Source: Chloroflexota bacterium | Lineage (GTDB): Bacteria > Chloroflexota > Limnocylindria > Limnocylindrales > CSP1-4 | NCBI GenBank assembly: GCA_016191395.1 | Contig: JACPOS010000021.1 | Coordinates: forward strand, 1 to 49,411 | Length of the DNA stretch: 49,411 bases | Direction: 5' to 3' | Shown: positions 1 through 7,304 of the stretch, piece after piece | Numbering within the stretch: position 1 is the first letter of the stretch | How the letters are laid out: each line of letters opens with the position of its first letter | Translations under genes and position numbers: made by a program | Notes under the pieces: model-generated | Databases searched by the model: none | Told to the model about the DNA's origin: nothing | What the model saw: the letters and a program-made list of their open reading frames with translations, nothing else

Positions 1-169
1 CGAAGCCACGCTCCTATGAAGTCACACCGGTCGGTCCGATCCATGTCCGACGACCGGCAGATCCCATGATCGCCACACCCCGTCGGGTGGGCACCGAGCC
101 TATGAGCCAAGCCGCCGGACCACGACAGGGTGACACTCAGGGCGATCCTACTGCGGCCCGGGCCCCGCG

Positions 170-175
170 TACCAT
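170..175 (+). promoter_or_regulatory. -10-like hexamer before the first gene
   Basis: TACCAT lies 5 bases before an in-frame GTG (181) and 11 before an ATG (187). It fits the leaderless arrangement seen repeatedly in this window. Bases 1-169 hold no convincing gene. Confidence 0.35.
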
Positions 176-186
176 CGTTCGTGAAG

Positions 187-600
187 ATGGCCCGCCGCGG
201 TATGCCCGTCCAGAAGCGATCGCCGACCCGCCGCAACCCGGTGCGGAACGCGGGTGAGAGCCGGCCTGCGCCGGTTCCGCCCGCAACCGTCGGCAATGAC
301 GGCCCGAGCGGACTCCAGGCGAGACTGGGGCTTGCATTCGGCGCGATGGCGTTCATCGCCCTCCCGATCGCCTACCAGTGGACGTTCCGGCCCGCCTCGC
401 GCCCGCCGGGATCCGAGGCACTCGTCCCGATCCTGGAGCTCGGCGGGATCCTCGCGGCTGCGGCCGGATTGCTCCTTGGTCGGCGTGCGCGGGCCGCGGG
501 CGACCGCTCCACCGGGGCGGTGTGGGCGCCGCGCCTCGGGGGTGCCGCGATCGTGGGCTACGTCCTGACCGTGGTCCTCGTGCTGTCGAGGGGCGGCTAG
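187..600 (+). CDS. Small membrane protein of unknown function
   Basis: I do not recognise a family. From the ATG at 187 the product is 137 residues. A basic, Arg/Pro-rich N-terminal part of about 45 residues is followed by three hydrophobic segments, roughly residues 48-68, 80-100 and 114-133. This suggests an integral membrane protein with a cytosolic basic head. The ATG at 187 and an in-frame GTG at 181 are both possible starts; an upstream -10-like TACCAT at 170-175 makes the GTG plausible on a leaderless transcript. A still earlier ATG at 130 lies upstream of that hexamer and is less likely. The next gene begins 24 bases downstream with its own -10-like hexamer, so the two need not be co-transcribed. 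Confidence 0.6.
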   Translation: MARRGMPVQKRSPTRRNPVRNAGESRPAPVPPATVGNDGPSGLQARLGLAFGAMAFIALPIAYQWTFRPASRPPGSEALVPILELGGILAAAAGLLLGRRARAAGDRSTGAVWAPRLGGAAIVGYVLTVVLVLSRGG

Positions 601-611
601 CGACACCGCCC

Positions 612-617
612 TACCAT
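612..617 (+). promoter_or_regulatory. -10 hexamer of the DinB-like gene
   Basis: TACCAT ends 7 bases before the ATG at 625. There is no Shine-Dalgarno sequence between them, which indicates a leaderless transcript. Confidence 0.45.
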
Positions 618-624
618 TCAAACG

Positions 625-1140
625 ATGGCTCACCCGCTCGTCGACCAGCTCCGGTTCACCCGCAGCGAGTGGCTGCGCGCGCTCGAGGGCATCCCCGAGG
701 CGGATGGCATCGTTCGCGTGGGCCCCATGAACTCGGTGAGCTGGATCGTCTTCCACCTCGCCTGGCACGAGCAGCGCAGCTTCCTTACGCAGCTCCAGCG
801 CTTGACCCCCGTGCCAGAGGCGAACGAGCACGGTGTCAACGGCCAGCCGGCGTCGACCCCGCCCCTGGCCGACGCGCTCCGCGCCTGGCACGCGGTGACC
901 GGGGCGGCCGACCCGGCGCTGGATCGGCTGGACGCCGCCGCGCTCGCCGGATGGCAGCCCAACACCCTGAAGCCGCAGAGCCGCCTGGTGGGCTCCATCC
1001 TCCAGCGCGTCATCTACCACTACTGGTTCCACACGGGCGAGATCACCGCGATCCGCCAGGTGCTGGGTCACGCTGGCGTGCCCGAGTTCGTCGGCGACAT
1101 CGATGGCCGGGCGCCGTACCGCGCCGAGGGACCGGCTTGA
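625..1140 (+). CDS. DinB/YfiT-like four-helix metalloprotein
   Basis: A 171-residue protein of the DinB-like superfamily. Two histidines in a FHLAWHEQ segment (H44, H48) and the YHYWFH pair near the C-terminus (H132, H136) match the histidines that bind a divalent metal in this four-helix-bundle family. Members include thiol-dependent transferases and many uncharacterised proteins, so the substrate cannot be named. Length is usual for the family. The start follows a -10-like TACCAT at 612-617 with no room for a leader. The stop codon overlaps the TTG start of the next gene (TTGA), so the two are probably translationally coupled. Confidence 0.8.
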   Translation: MAHPLVDQLRFTRSEWLRALEGIPEADGIVRVGPMNSVSWIVFHLAWHEQRSFLTQLQRLTPVPEANEHGVNGQPASTPPLADALRAWHAVTGAADPALDRLDAAALAGWQPNTLKPQSRLVGSILQRVIYHYWFHTGEITAIRQVLGHAGVPEFVGDIDGRAPYRAEGPA

Positions 1141-2108
1141 CCGATCGGGTCCCGCCGGCCGTCTGGGAGGCGGCGAAGGAGCGAGCGGCGGCGCGCGAGG
1201 CCCGGGACTGGGCCACCGCCGACCGGCTGCGCGGCGAGATCGAGGCCGCGGGCTGGCGTGTCGTCGACGCCGGGACGGCGTTTCGACTCGAGCCCGCGGC
1301 GGTTGACGTCGAGGTCGGGGGCGAGATTCGGTATGGACGCAGTGATGCGGTGCCGAGCCGGCTGGACGAGCCGGCGCTCGGCCTCGCGTCCGTCGTCCTC
1401 GTCGCCTCGCCGGATCCGGCCGAGACCCGCCGCGCGCTCGACGCGCTGACCGGCACGGTCCCCGAGGGCGTCGACGTGGTGGTGGTGGCCGACGGCCTCT
1501 CGGACCGCGAGCTCGACGGCCTGCGGCGGGCGGATCTCGCGGAGCGTGAGGGCCCGCCGGTGGAGCTCGTCCGAACGAGCGCCGTGCTGGGCCAGGCCGC
1601 GGCCGTGAACGCCGGAATCCGCCGCGCCCGCGCGCCGATCGTGGTCGTGATGGATCCGTGCATCGTCCCGTCCGGCGACATTGTCACGCCGCTGGTGGAA
1701 GCACTCGCAGACCCGTCGGTCGCGATCGCGGGGCCGTTCGGGCTCGCATCGGCCGAACTGCGCCGGTTCGACGAGGTCCTTGCCCCCGCCGCGACTCCGG
1801 TCGAGGGCGCGGCGGTCCAGGGCTACCTCATGGCGTTCCGGCGGTCCGATGCCGACGCGCGCGGTCCGCTGGACGAGGGCTTCCGCTTCTACCGGAACCT
1901 CGACATCTGGTGGAGCCTCGTGCTGCGCGACGAAGGGGAGGGGACCACTCCTCGCCGGGCCCTCGTCGTGCCGGGCCTCCCACTGACCCGCCGCGATCCG
2001 TATGCCTGGACCACCACGCCACCGGCCGAACGCGATCGCCTCTCGAAGCGCAACTTCTACCGCGTCCTGGATCGGTTCCGTACCCGCCTGGACCTCGCGG
2101 TGCCCTAG
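1137..2108 (+). CDS. GT2-like glycosyltransferase with CysRS-like N-terminal stub
   Basis: The first in-frame start that fits the layout is TTG at 1137, sharing TTGA with the upstream stop; this gives 323 residues. Residues 1-55 resemble the helical C-terminal end of cysteinyl-tRNA synthetase (ADRLRGEIEAAGW, then VVDAGTAFRL). Residues from about 80 onward look like a family-2 GT-A glycosyltransferase: an alternating beta/alpha start, an AAAVNAGIRRARAPIVVVMD segment typical of the nucleotide-sugar region, and a late FYRNLDIWWSL segment. The usual DXD is replaced by MDPC (residues 172-175), so catalysis or metal use may differ. Donor and acceptor are unknown. A gap of about 530 bases without a gene follows. 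Confidence 0.65.
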   Translation: MTDRVPPAVWEAAKERAAAREARDWATADRLRGEIEAAGWRVVDAGTAFRLEPAAVDVEVGGEIRYGRSDAVPSRLDEPALGLASVVLVASPDPAETRRALDALTGTVPEGVDVVVVADGLSDRELDGLRRADLAEREGPPVELVRTSAVLGQAAAVNAGIRRARAPIVVVMDPCIVPSGDIVTPLVEALADPSVAIAGPFGLASAELRRFDEVLAPAATPVEGAAVQGYLMAFRRSDADARGPLDEGFRFYRNLDIWWSLVLRDEGEGTTPRRALVVPGLPLTRRDPYAWTTTPPAERDRLSKRNFYRVLDRFRTRLDLAVP

Positions 2109-2133
2109 CGGGCTTCGCGGATGGAGCGCCGCT

Positions 2134-2294
2134 GGAACGTCCGGCGAGCGGTATGACCGACGATCGAGGCCGCAGTGGGCTCGCGCCGCCTTCGGTCCGT
2201 CGAAGCGCTCGGCGAACGTTCCAAACGACGAAGGAAGCGGCCGTTCGCGGCCCCGCGACTCCCTGTATCCGTCGTACCGCTCGCCCAGCGTGCC
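2134..2294. repeat. Three-copy intergenic repeat
   Basis: Copy A on the + strand at 2134-2168 starts GGAACGTCCGGCGAGCGGTA. Copy B on the - strand (2222 to 2190) starts GGAACGTTCGCCGAGCGCTT. Copy C on the - strand (2294 to 2256) starts GGCACGCTGGGCGAGCGGTA. A and C agree at 21 of the first 27 positions. A is inverted relative to B and C, so transcripts could fold A against C. The arrangement resembles a REP-like or small dispersed repeat. Confidence 0.6.
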
Positions 2295-2626
2295 AAGCCG
2301 CCTCCTGGGGCGGGCGTGGCTGGCTACGGTAGGGGCGCCAGTCGCTGGTTCCGTCGGCGCGGTCGATTGGATCGACGCCCAGGCCTCGCAACTCGCCGCC
2401 AGCAGCTCAGCCGCGCGGGCCGGGAGCACGGCATCGGCGGCCGGCCCGGACGACCCCACGACCCCATCGGCGGGGAGCGGCGGCCCATCGCATCGACGAC
2501 GAGGTCCGCGTCGATCGTGCCCTCCGACGTCGGCAGCCTAACGATGCAGGTGGATTCGCGTTATCAGACTCGGGGCTCCGCGGGACCCGCATCGTTCCCC
2601 CGGCGATGCGACGCGGGGCCTTCCCG

Positions 2627-2632
2627 CATACT
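2627..2632 (+). promoter_or_regulatory. -10 hexamer of the solute-binding protein gene
   Basis: CATACT ends 6 bases before the ATG at 2639. No ribosome-binding site separates them, so a leaderless message is likely. Confidence 0.45.
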
Positions 2633-2638
2633 CACACC

Positions 2639-4204
2639 ATGCGGCGCGCTGGTGCCCTGATCGGCTCACTCGCCGTCGTCGTTGCCGTGCTGCTGGCCGG
2701 CGGACCCGGCCGAGTCGCCGCGCTCGACAGGTCCGAGGTCAGGATCCTCGTCAACACCCCCAGCACGTTCGATCCGGCCGCGTCGGGAGACGTCGGGACT
2801 GCCGCGGTCACCGCCCAACTGTACGAGACGCTGACCCTCTACGACGCCTCGCGCATCCTCCAGCCGGCGCTCGCGAGGAGCTGGGAGGTGGCCTCGGATG
2901 GCCGGAGCGTCGTCTTCCACCTCCGCTCAGGCCTGACCTTCTCGGACGGCTCGCCGCTCACCGCCGCGGACGTCGTCGGCAGCTGGCTGCGGATCATCGA
3001 CCCACGGGCACCATCGCCCCTCGCCGCCCTCATGATCGACGTCAAGGGCGCGCGCGACCACCTTGCCGGCCGCACCACGGACCCGGCCGCCGTGGGCCTC
3101 AGGGCGAACGGCAACGACGTCCAGGTGGAGCTGGAGCGGCCCGGCGCGGACTTCCCGGCGATCGTCTCCTCGCCGCTCTTTGCGGTGGTCCCGCCCGCCG
3201 CGTGGCGCGACGGGAAGGGGAGGGCGGCGTTCGGCGTCGACAAGGTCGTGAGCGGCGGGTACTTCGTCGCGAGCGCGAACGAGACGGAGATCACGCTCCA
3301 GCGCAACGAGCGCTACTGGGCCGGTTCGCCTGCGATCGCCACGATCCGCCTCGTCCTGGACATCGCCGGCCGCAGCCCCATCGCGGAGTTCACCGCCGGC
3401 AATCTCGACTACACGGAGATCTCCGTCATCGACGCGCCCTGGATCCCGTACGACGCCGAGCTCGGCCCGCAGCTCCGGGAGACGCCGTCACTCTCGCTCA
3501 CGTACCTGGGCTTCAACACGGCGGACAAGCCGTTCGATGACGTCCGGGTCCGGCAGGCGATCGGCGCCGCCGTGGACTGGGACCGGGTCGTTGGGCTTGG
3601 CGCGTTCGGGGGAACGGTGCCGGCCACGAGTATGGTCCCGCCGGGCATCCCCGGCGCGGGCTCCGCGAACTGGCTGCCGGTCCACGATCCGAACCGCGCC
3701 CGCCAGCTGCTCGCGGATGCCGGCTACCCGGGGGGCGCGGGCCTGCCCACCATCCATTTCGCGGCCGGGCAGCTGCCCATCGCGGACGGCATCGCGGCGG
3801 ACCTGGAGCGCGAACTCGGGATGCAGGTGGAGCTGGACATCCTGGACGACGAGCTGGGCCGCCTCGCCGTGGACGCACCGGACCTGTGGGTCACCGGGTG
3901 GATCGCGGACTACATCGGCCCCAACGACTTCCTCGGCGTGCTCCTGGAGTCGGACAGCTCCAACAACTACGGCCATTGGGCATCGCCGGCCTTCGACAAG
4001 GCGATCGCCGATGCGCTCTCGTCGAGGGACGCGGGAACGGCGGAGGCGGCCTACGAGCGGGCGCTCGCCGAGATCCAGAAGGACGTGCCGGTGGTCCCGC
4101 TGTACGTCAGCACGGACTGGGCGCTCTCGCGGGACGGGCTGCTGGGGGCGGGCGGGAACGGCCTGGGCATCCCCCGGATGGGCGGCATGGCGTGGGCACC
4201 GTGA
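2639..4204 (+). CDS. ABC transporter solute-binding protein, family 5
   Basis: A 521-residue extracytoplasmic protein of the oligopeptide/dipeptide/nickel-binding type. The ATG at 2639 gives a signal peptide (MRRAGALIGSLAVVVAVLLAGG); the ATG at 2606 would precede the promoter-like CATACT. There is no lipobox cysteine, so it may be released or held another way. Family hallmarks are visible: an early TFDPAASGDVG segment, LARSWEVASDGRSVVFHLR, VRQAIGAAVDWDRV and a C-terminal EIQKDVPVVPLYV. No permease or ATPase genes adjoin it, so partners must lie elsewhere. Its stop overlaps the GTG of the next gene (GTGA), which suggests co-translation with a secreted peptidase and would fit peptide use, though that link is inference. 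Confidence 0.85.
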   Translation: MRRAGALIGSLAVVVAVLLAGGPGRVAALDRSEVRILVNTPSTFDPAASGDVGTAAVTAQLYETLTLYDASRILQPALARSWEVASDGRSVVFHLRSGLTFSDGSPLTAADVVGSWLRIIDPRAPSPLAALMIDVKGARDHLAGRTTDPAAVGLRANGNDVQVELERPGADFPAIVSSPLFAVVPPAAWRDGKGRAAFGVDKVVSGGYFVASANETEITLQRNERYWAGSPAIATIRLVLDIAGRSPIAEFTAGNLDYTEISVIDAPWIPYDAELGPQLRETPSLSLTYLGFNTADKPFDDVRVRQAIGAAVDWDRVVGLGAFGGTVPATSMVPPGIPGAGSANWLPVHDPNRARQLLADAGYPGGAGLPTIHFAAGQLPIADGIAADLERELGMQVELDILDDELGRLAVDAPDLWVTGWIADYIGPNDFLGVLLESDSSNNYGHWASPAFDKAIADALSSRDAGTAEAAYERALAEIQKDVPVVPLYVSTDWALSRDGLLGAGGNGLGIPRMGGMAWAP

Positions 4205-5628
4205 CGCGCCCGCGATCGCTCGCCCTCGCGCTGGCGCTGCTCGCGAGCCTGTCGCTTGCGCCCTCTGTGGCGGCGGCCGATCCGGTCTTCCAGCCCGCGA
4301 CGGCGACCTCGACGTTCGGGGCGTCCATCGACGTGGAGCAGCGGGCCACGCTCCCGAGCGGAATCACCCGCGTGGAGGCATTGGTCCGAGCGGGCAAGGG
4401 CGCGCGGACGTTCCTCGCCACGATCCCGACGCCCGGCGCGGGCTCGGCGACCCTCCGCTACAGCTATAAGACCCCGTTCGGTGCGCTGTACCCGAACACG
4501 CCCGTGGAGCTCGGCTTCCGGCTCACGTTCGACGACGGCCGGACCGTCGACGGCCCCACGACGACGATCCGCTACGAGGATGACCGGTTCACGTGGAAGA
4601 CCGTGAAGGGCTCCATTGTCCGAGTCCACTGGTACCAGGGCAACGCAGCGTTCGGCCAGCGCGCGCTGGACATCGGCGAGCGCGCGATCAAGGAGGCGAG
4701 CACCCTCCTGGGCGTCACCGAGACGGAGCCGATCGACTTCTACATCTACGCCGATCGGGACAGGTTCTACGACGTGATCGGCCCGGGGCTCCAGGAGAAC
4801 GTCGGCGGGATCGCGCTGGCGCCCATCCGGACGCTGTTCGCGAACATCGCGCCGTCTGCCGTTGACGACCCGTGGGTCGGGGTGGTCGTGCCCCACGAGC
4901 TCACGCACCTCGTCTTCCACACCGCGATCGACAATCCGTACCACGAGCCCGTCCACTGGCTGAACGAGGGTCTCGCGGACTACCTCGCCGTGGGCTACGA
5001 CGCCGGAGCAAAGGCGAACGTCCAGCGCTCGGCGCGGTCGGGCGACCTCATGCCCCTCAAGGCGCTCGTGGGCCAGTTCCCGACACCCTCGGACAAGTTC
5101 AGCCTCGCCTACGACGAGAGCGTTTCGGCGATCGACTACCTCGTGCGCACGTACGGGCGCGAGGCCCTGGTCAAGCTCATCCGGAGCTACGCGGACGGCG
5201 TCAGCGACGACGCGGCGTTCACTTCGGCGCTTGGCGTGGACACGGCCGGGTTCGAGGCTGGCTGGCTGGCCGACCTCAAGGTCGCTGCGCCGAAGCCGTT
5301 CGGACCCAAGCCGGCGCCGGTTGGACCGATCCCGCCGGACTGGCTGAGCGGACCAGCTGCGACCTCCGGTCCGGGCGCGACGGGTCCGATCGCGACGGCC
5401 GGCCCCACCAAGCCGGGTGGTGCGAGCGACGACTCGTCCGGCGTGCTGCTGTACGTCGGCATCGGGATCATTGGGCTGCTGATCGTCGCGGGGCTCGTGG
5501 TGGTTGCCGCGCGGCTCGGTCGAGGGCAGCCGCTCCTGCCGCCGCTGACCCCCGGCGAGCCGGCGGAGGAACCGCCGCCGGACGAGCAAGACGAGCCGGC
5601 TCAGCCAGACCAGCCGGCCCAGCCGTGA
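4201..5628 (+). CDS. Secreted, membrane-anchored gluzincin metallopeptidase (peptidase MA-like)
   Basis: Begins at GTG 4201, overlapping the previous stop, and encodes 475 residues. An N-terminal signal sequence ends near SVAAA. After a beta-rich region of about 150 residues comes the zinc site HELTH (H232, E233, H236) and the downstream glutamate in NEGLADY (E256), the gluzincin pattern of peptidase-MA-like proteins. A Gly/Pro/Thr-rich linker of about 60 residues leads to one transmembrane helix (LLYVGIGIIGLLIVAGLVVV) and a Pro/Glu-rich cytosolic tail. The catalytic domain therefore faces outside. The stop overlaps the GTG start of the first DUF881 gene, placing it in the same transcription unit. 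Confidence 0.8.
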   Translation: MTRPRSLALALALLASLSLAPSVAAADPVFQPATATSTFGASIDVEQRATLPSGITRVEALVRAGKGARTFLATIPTPGAGSATLRYSYKTPFGALYPNTPVELGFRLTFDDGRTVDGPTTTIRYEDDRFTWKTVKGSIVRVHWYQGNAAFGQRALDIGERAIKEASTLLGVTETEPIDFYIYADRDRFYDVIGPGLQENVGGIALAPIRTLFANIAPSAVDDPWVGVVVPHELTHLVFHTAIDNPYHEPVHWLNEGLADYLAVGYDAGAKANVQRSARSGDLMPLKALVGQFPTPSDKFSLAYDESVSAIDYLVRTYGREALVKLIRSYADGVSDDAAFTSALGVDTAGFEAGWLADLKVAAPKPFGPKPAPVGPIPPDWLSGPAATSGPGATGPIATAGPTKPGGASDDSSGVLLYVGIGIIGLLIVAGLVVVAARLGRGQPLLPPLTPGEPAEEPPPDEQDEPAQPDQPAQP

Positions 5629-6365
5629 CCACCATCCTCGGGCGGCTGCGCGGCCTCCCCAGCGTCCAGGTCACCCTCGCGATCGCGCTGCTGGTGCTCG
5701 GATTCCTGATCGCCGCGCAGATCTCGGCCGAGGGTCCGCGCAACCGTTACTCCAGCGAGGAGCGCTCGCCGCTGATCGAGACCGCGTTGCGCCTCCAGTC
5801 CCAGCAGGAGGCGCTCAAGGCGGACATCGTCTCGCTGCGGACGCGCATCGGCGGACTGGAGGCGCAGGACCCGGGCGCGGCCGAATCGCTGCGGCGGCTG
5901 TACAAGGAGCTGGAGGACGCCCGGCTGGCCGCGGGACTGATCGCGGTCACGGGCCGCGGCCTCGCGTTCCGACTTGAGGACGGCACACAGGGCGGCGGCG
6001 TGGATGCGCTCGTGACCGCCCGGGACGTCCGCACGCTGATCGAGGACCTGTGGCTCGCCGGCGCCGAGGGAATCGCCGTCAATGGCGAGCGCATCGTCGG
6101 CTCCAGCGCCGTCCTGGACATCGGCGGCTCCATCCTCGCGAACTCCGCGTACCTGTCGCCGCCGTACACGCTCACGGCCATCGGGCCGTCCGACCTGTAT
6201 GACCGGCTGCGTGCTTCGGTGGCATTCGTTGCATTCATCCGGGGGCGGGTGGAGCCGTCCGGGCTCCGCCTGTCCGTCGCGGAGCTGGACAAGGTGGACC
6301 TGCCGGCATTCGCGGGGACGGTACGCCTCCGGTACGCCACCCCCGTGGAATCGGGCGCGCCATGA
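5625..6365 (+). CDS. DUF881 family membrane protein (first copy)
   Basis: GTG at 5625 overlaps the preceding stop (GTGA); 246 residues. One N-terminal transmembrane helix (about residues 12-31) is followed by a likely coiled coil (residues 45-105, rich in Leu/Gln/Arg) and the DUF881 globular part, with GLIAVTGRGLAFRLED and a segment about an added or absent small domain (LWLAGAEGIAVNGERI). DUF881 proteins of Actinobacteria and Firmicutes often lie near division or envelope genes, but their molecular role is not settled. The gene runs directly into a second DUF881 gene (ATGA overlap), so the two may form a heteromeric pair. Confidence 0.8.
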   Translation: MTTILGRLRGLPSVQVTLAIALLVLGFLIAAQISAEGPRNRYSSEERSPLIETALRLQSQQEALKADIVSLRTRIGGLEAQDPGAAESLRRLYKELEDARLAAGLIAVTGRGLAFRLEDGTQGGGVDALVTARDVRTLIEDLWLAGAEGIAVNGERIVGSSAVLDIGGSILANSAYLSPPYTLTAIGPSDLYDRLRASVAFVAFIRGRVEPSGLRLSVAELDKVDLPAFAGTVRLRYATPVESGAP

Positions 6366-7042
6366 CGCCGACCGTGCGAAGGAATCGCCTGACCATCGCG
6401 TCGATGGCTGGACTCCTCGGCATCCTGGTGGTGGGGCAGCTTCGTGGGCAGGCCGGAGTGCCGGGGCTGTCCAACCTCACGGTGATCGAGCTCACCCAGC
6501 TCGTCGCCAACCTGACCACCAGCAACGACCAGCTGCGCAACGAGGTCGCCGCCCTTGGCCGCCAGGAGGCCCACCTGATCGAATCGCGCGACCGTGGCGA
6601 CACCACCGTGGGCGAGCTTACCGCGGACCTCGCGCGGATCCGGGCGTGGGCGGGACTGACCGCCGTTTCGGGGCAGGGGATCGCGATCACGGTCAGCGGC
6701 CCCATCGGGGGCGATGGCGTCGAGGAGCTGCTCAACGAGCTCCGCAACGCGGGCGCGGAGGCTATCGCGGTGGATGGCATCCGGGTCGTCGCCGGCGCCG
6801 TGGTCGCGGGCAGCCCGGGCGCCTTGTCGATCGCGAACTCCGCGCTGGGGGACTCGTTCGAGATCCGCGCGATCGGCAGCCCGCAGATCCTCACCGGCAC
6901 GCTGACCCGGACGGGCGGCGTCATCGCGCAGGTCGGTGCCACGTACCCGAACGCGCGCCTCACCGTGACCCCGGTGGAGTCGATGACGCTGGCCGCGACG
7001 GACCTCAAGATCGGCCCGACCGATGCGTCACCCCGCCTCTGA
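6362..7042 (+). CDS. DUF881 family membrane protein (second copy)
   Basis: ATG at 6362 overlaps the previous stop; 226 residues. The layout repeats that of the upstream gene: N-terminal transmembrane helix (about residues 12-27), coiled coil (about 42-95), and a DUF881 core with GLTAVSGQGIAITVSG and LRNAGAEAIAVDGIRV. The two copies are clearly homologous but diverged, so this is an old duplication kept as a pair. The end of this gene overlaps the promoter and upstream region of the DUF951 gene, whose start at 7056 is 13 bases beyond the stop. Confidence 0.8.
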   Translation: MTPTVRRNRLTIASMAGLLGILVVGQLRGQAGVPGLSNLTVIELTQLVANLTTSNDQLRNEVAALGRQEAHLIESRDRGDTTVGELTADLARIRAWAGLTAVSGQGIAITVSGPIGGDGVEELLNELRNAGAEAIAVDGIRVVAGAVVAGSPGALSIANSALGDSFEIRAIGSPQILTGTLTRTGGVIAQVGATYPNARLTVTPVESMTLAATDLKIGPTDASPRL

Positions 7043-7048
7043 TACAGT
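7043..7048 (+). promoter_or_regulatory. Extended -10 with TCCCGCCG discriminator, DUF951 gene
   Basis: TGA-TACAGT followed by CCCGCCG and then the ATG at 7056. The TGN extension and the TCCCGC stretch recur before cvpA, thrS, infC and (without TGN) yebC. Confidence 0.55.
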
Positions 7049-7055
7049 CCCGCCG

Positions 7056-7304
7056 ATGTCCGCCCGGCCACCGCTCGAGCTGCTCCTGGGCGACGTCGTC
7101 CGGCTCCGGCGAGCCCATCCATGTGGCGGCACGGAGTGGCAGGTGGACCGGCTCGGCGCCGACATCGGCCTCCGGTGCCAGGGCTGCGGGCGGCACGTCC
7201 TGCTCGACCGGCGCGCACTCGAATCTCGCCTCACCGGGTTCGTGACCCGGGGCGATGCAGCGATGAGCGCCGCCGTCACGCCGCGGCCGGCCCTGGAGGC
7301 GTGA
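7056..7304 (+). CDS. DUF951 family small protein
   Basis: 82 residues. LGDVVRLRRAHPCGGTEW, GADIGLRCQGCGRHVLL and a following basic helix are diagnostic of DUF951, a short protein widespread in Firmicutes and Chloroflexota. The three cysteines (one in HPCGG, two in CQGC) could bind zinc. Its function is unknown; it has been found next to replication/segregation and translation genes in other genomes. The ATG at 7056 is chosen over 7023 because a -10-like TACAGT lies at 7043-7048 between them. The C-terminal end carries an unusual extra stretch of about 20 residues. The stop overlaps the MFS start (GTGA). Confidence 0.8.
   Translation: MSARPPLELLLGDVVRLRRAHPCGGTEWQVDRLGADIGLRCQGCGRHVLLDRRALESRLTGFVTRGDAAMSAAVTPRPALEA

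Larger units (their letters stand above)
2109..2638. other. Gene-poor interval with repeats
   Basis: No convincing coding region is visible on either strand. The left half (2134-2294) holds three copies of a related motif of about 27-37 bases, described separately, and a GGCCG-TTCG-CGGCC hairpin at 2239-2252 with a UUCG tetraloop. The right half (2300-2625) is GC-rich with no recognisable motif. The promoter-like CATACT of the next gene lies at 2627-2632. Confidence 0.6.

Noticed and set aside
1068-2459. 463-codon - strand frame that includes the repeated GERYD pattern
   Set aside because: Most of it shadows the glycosyltransferase; the peptide repeat reflects the DNA repeat at 2134-2294.
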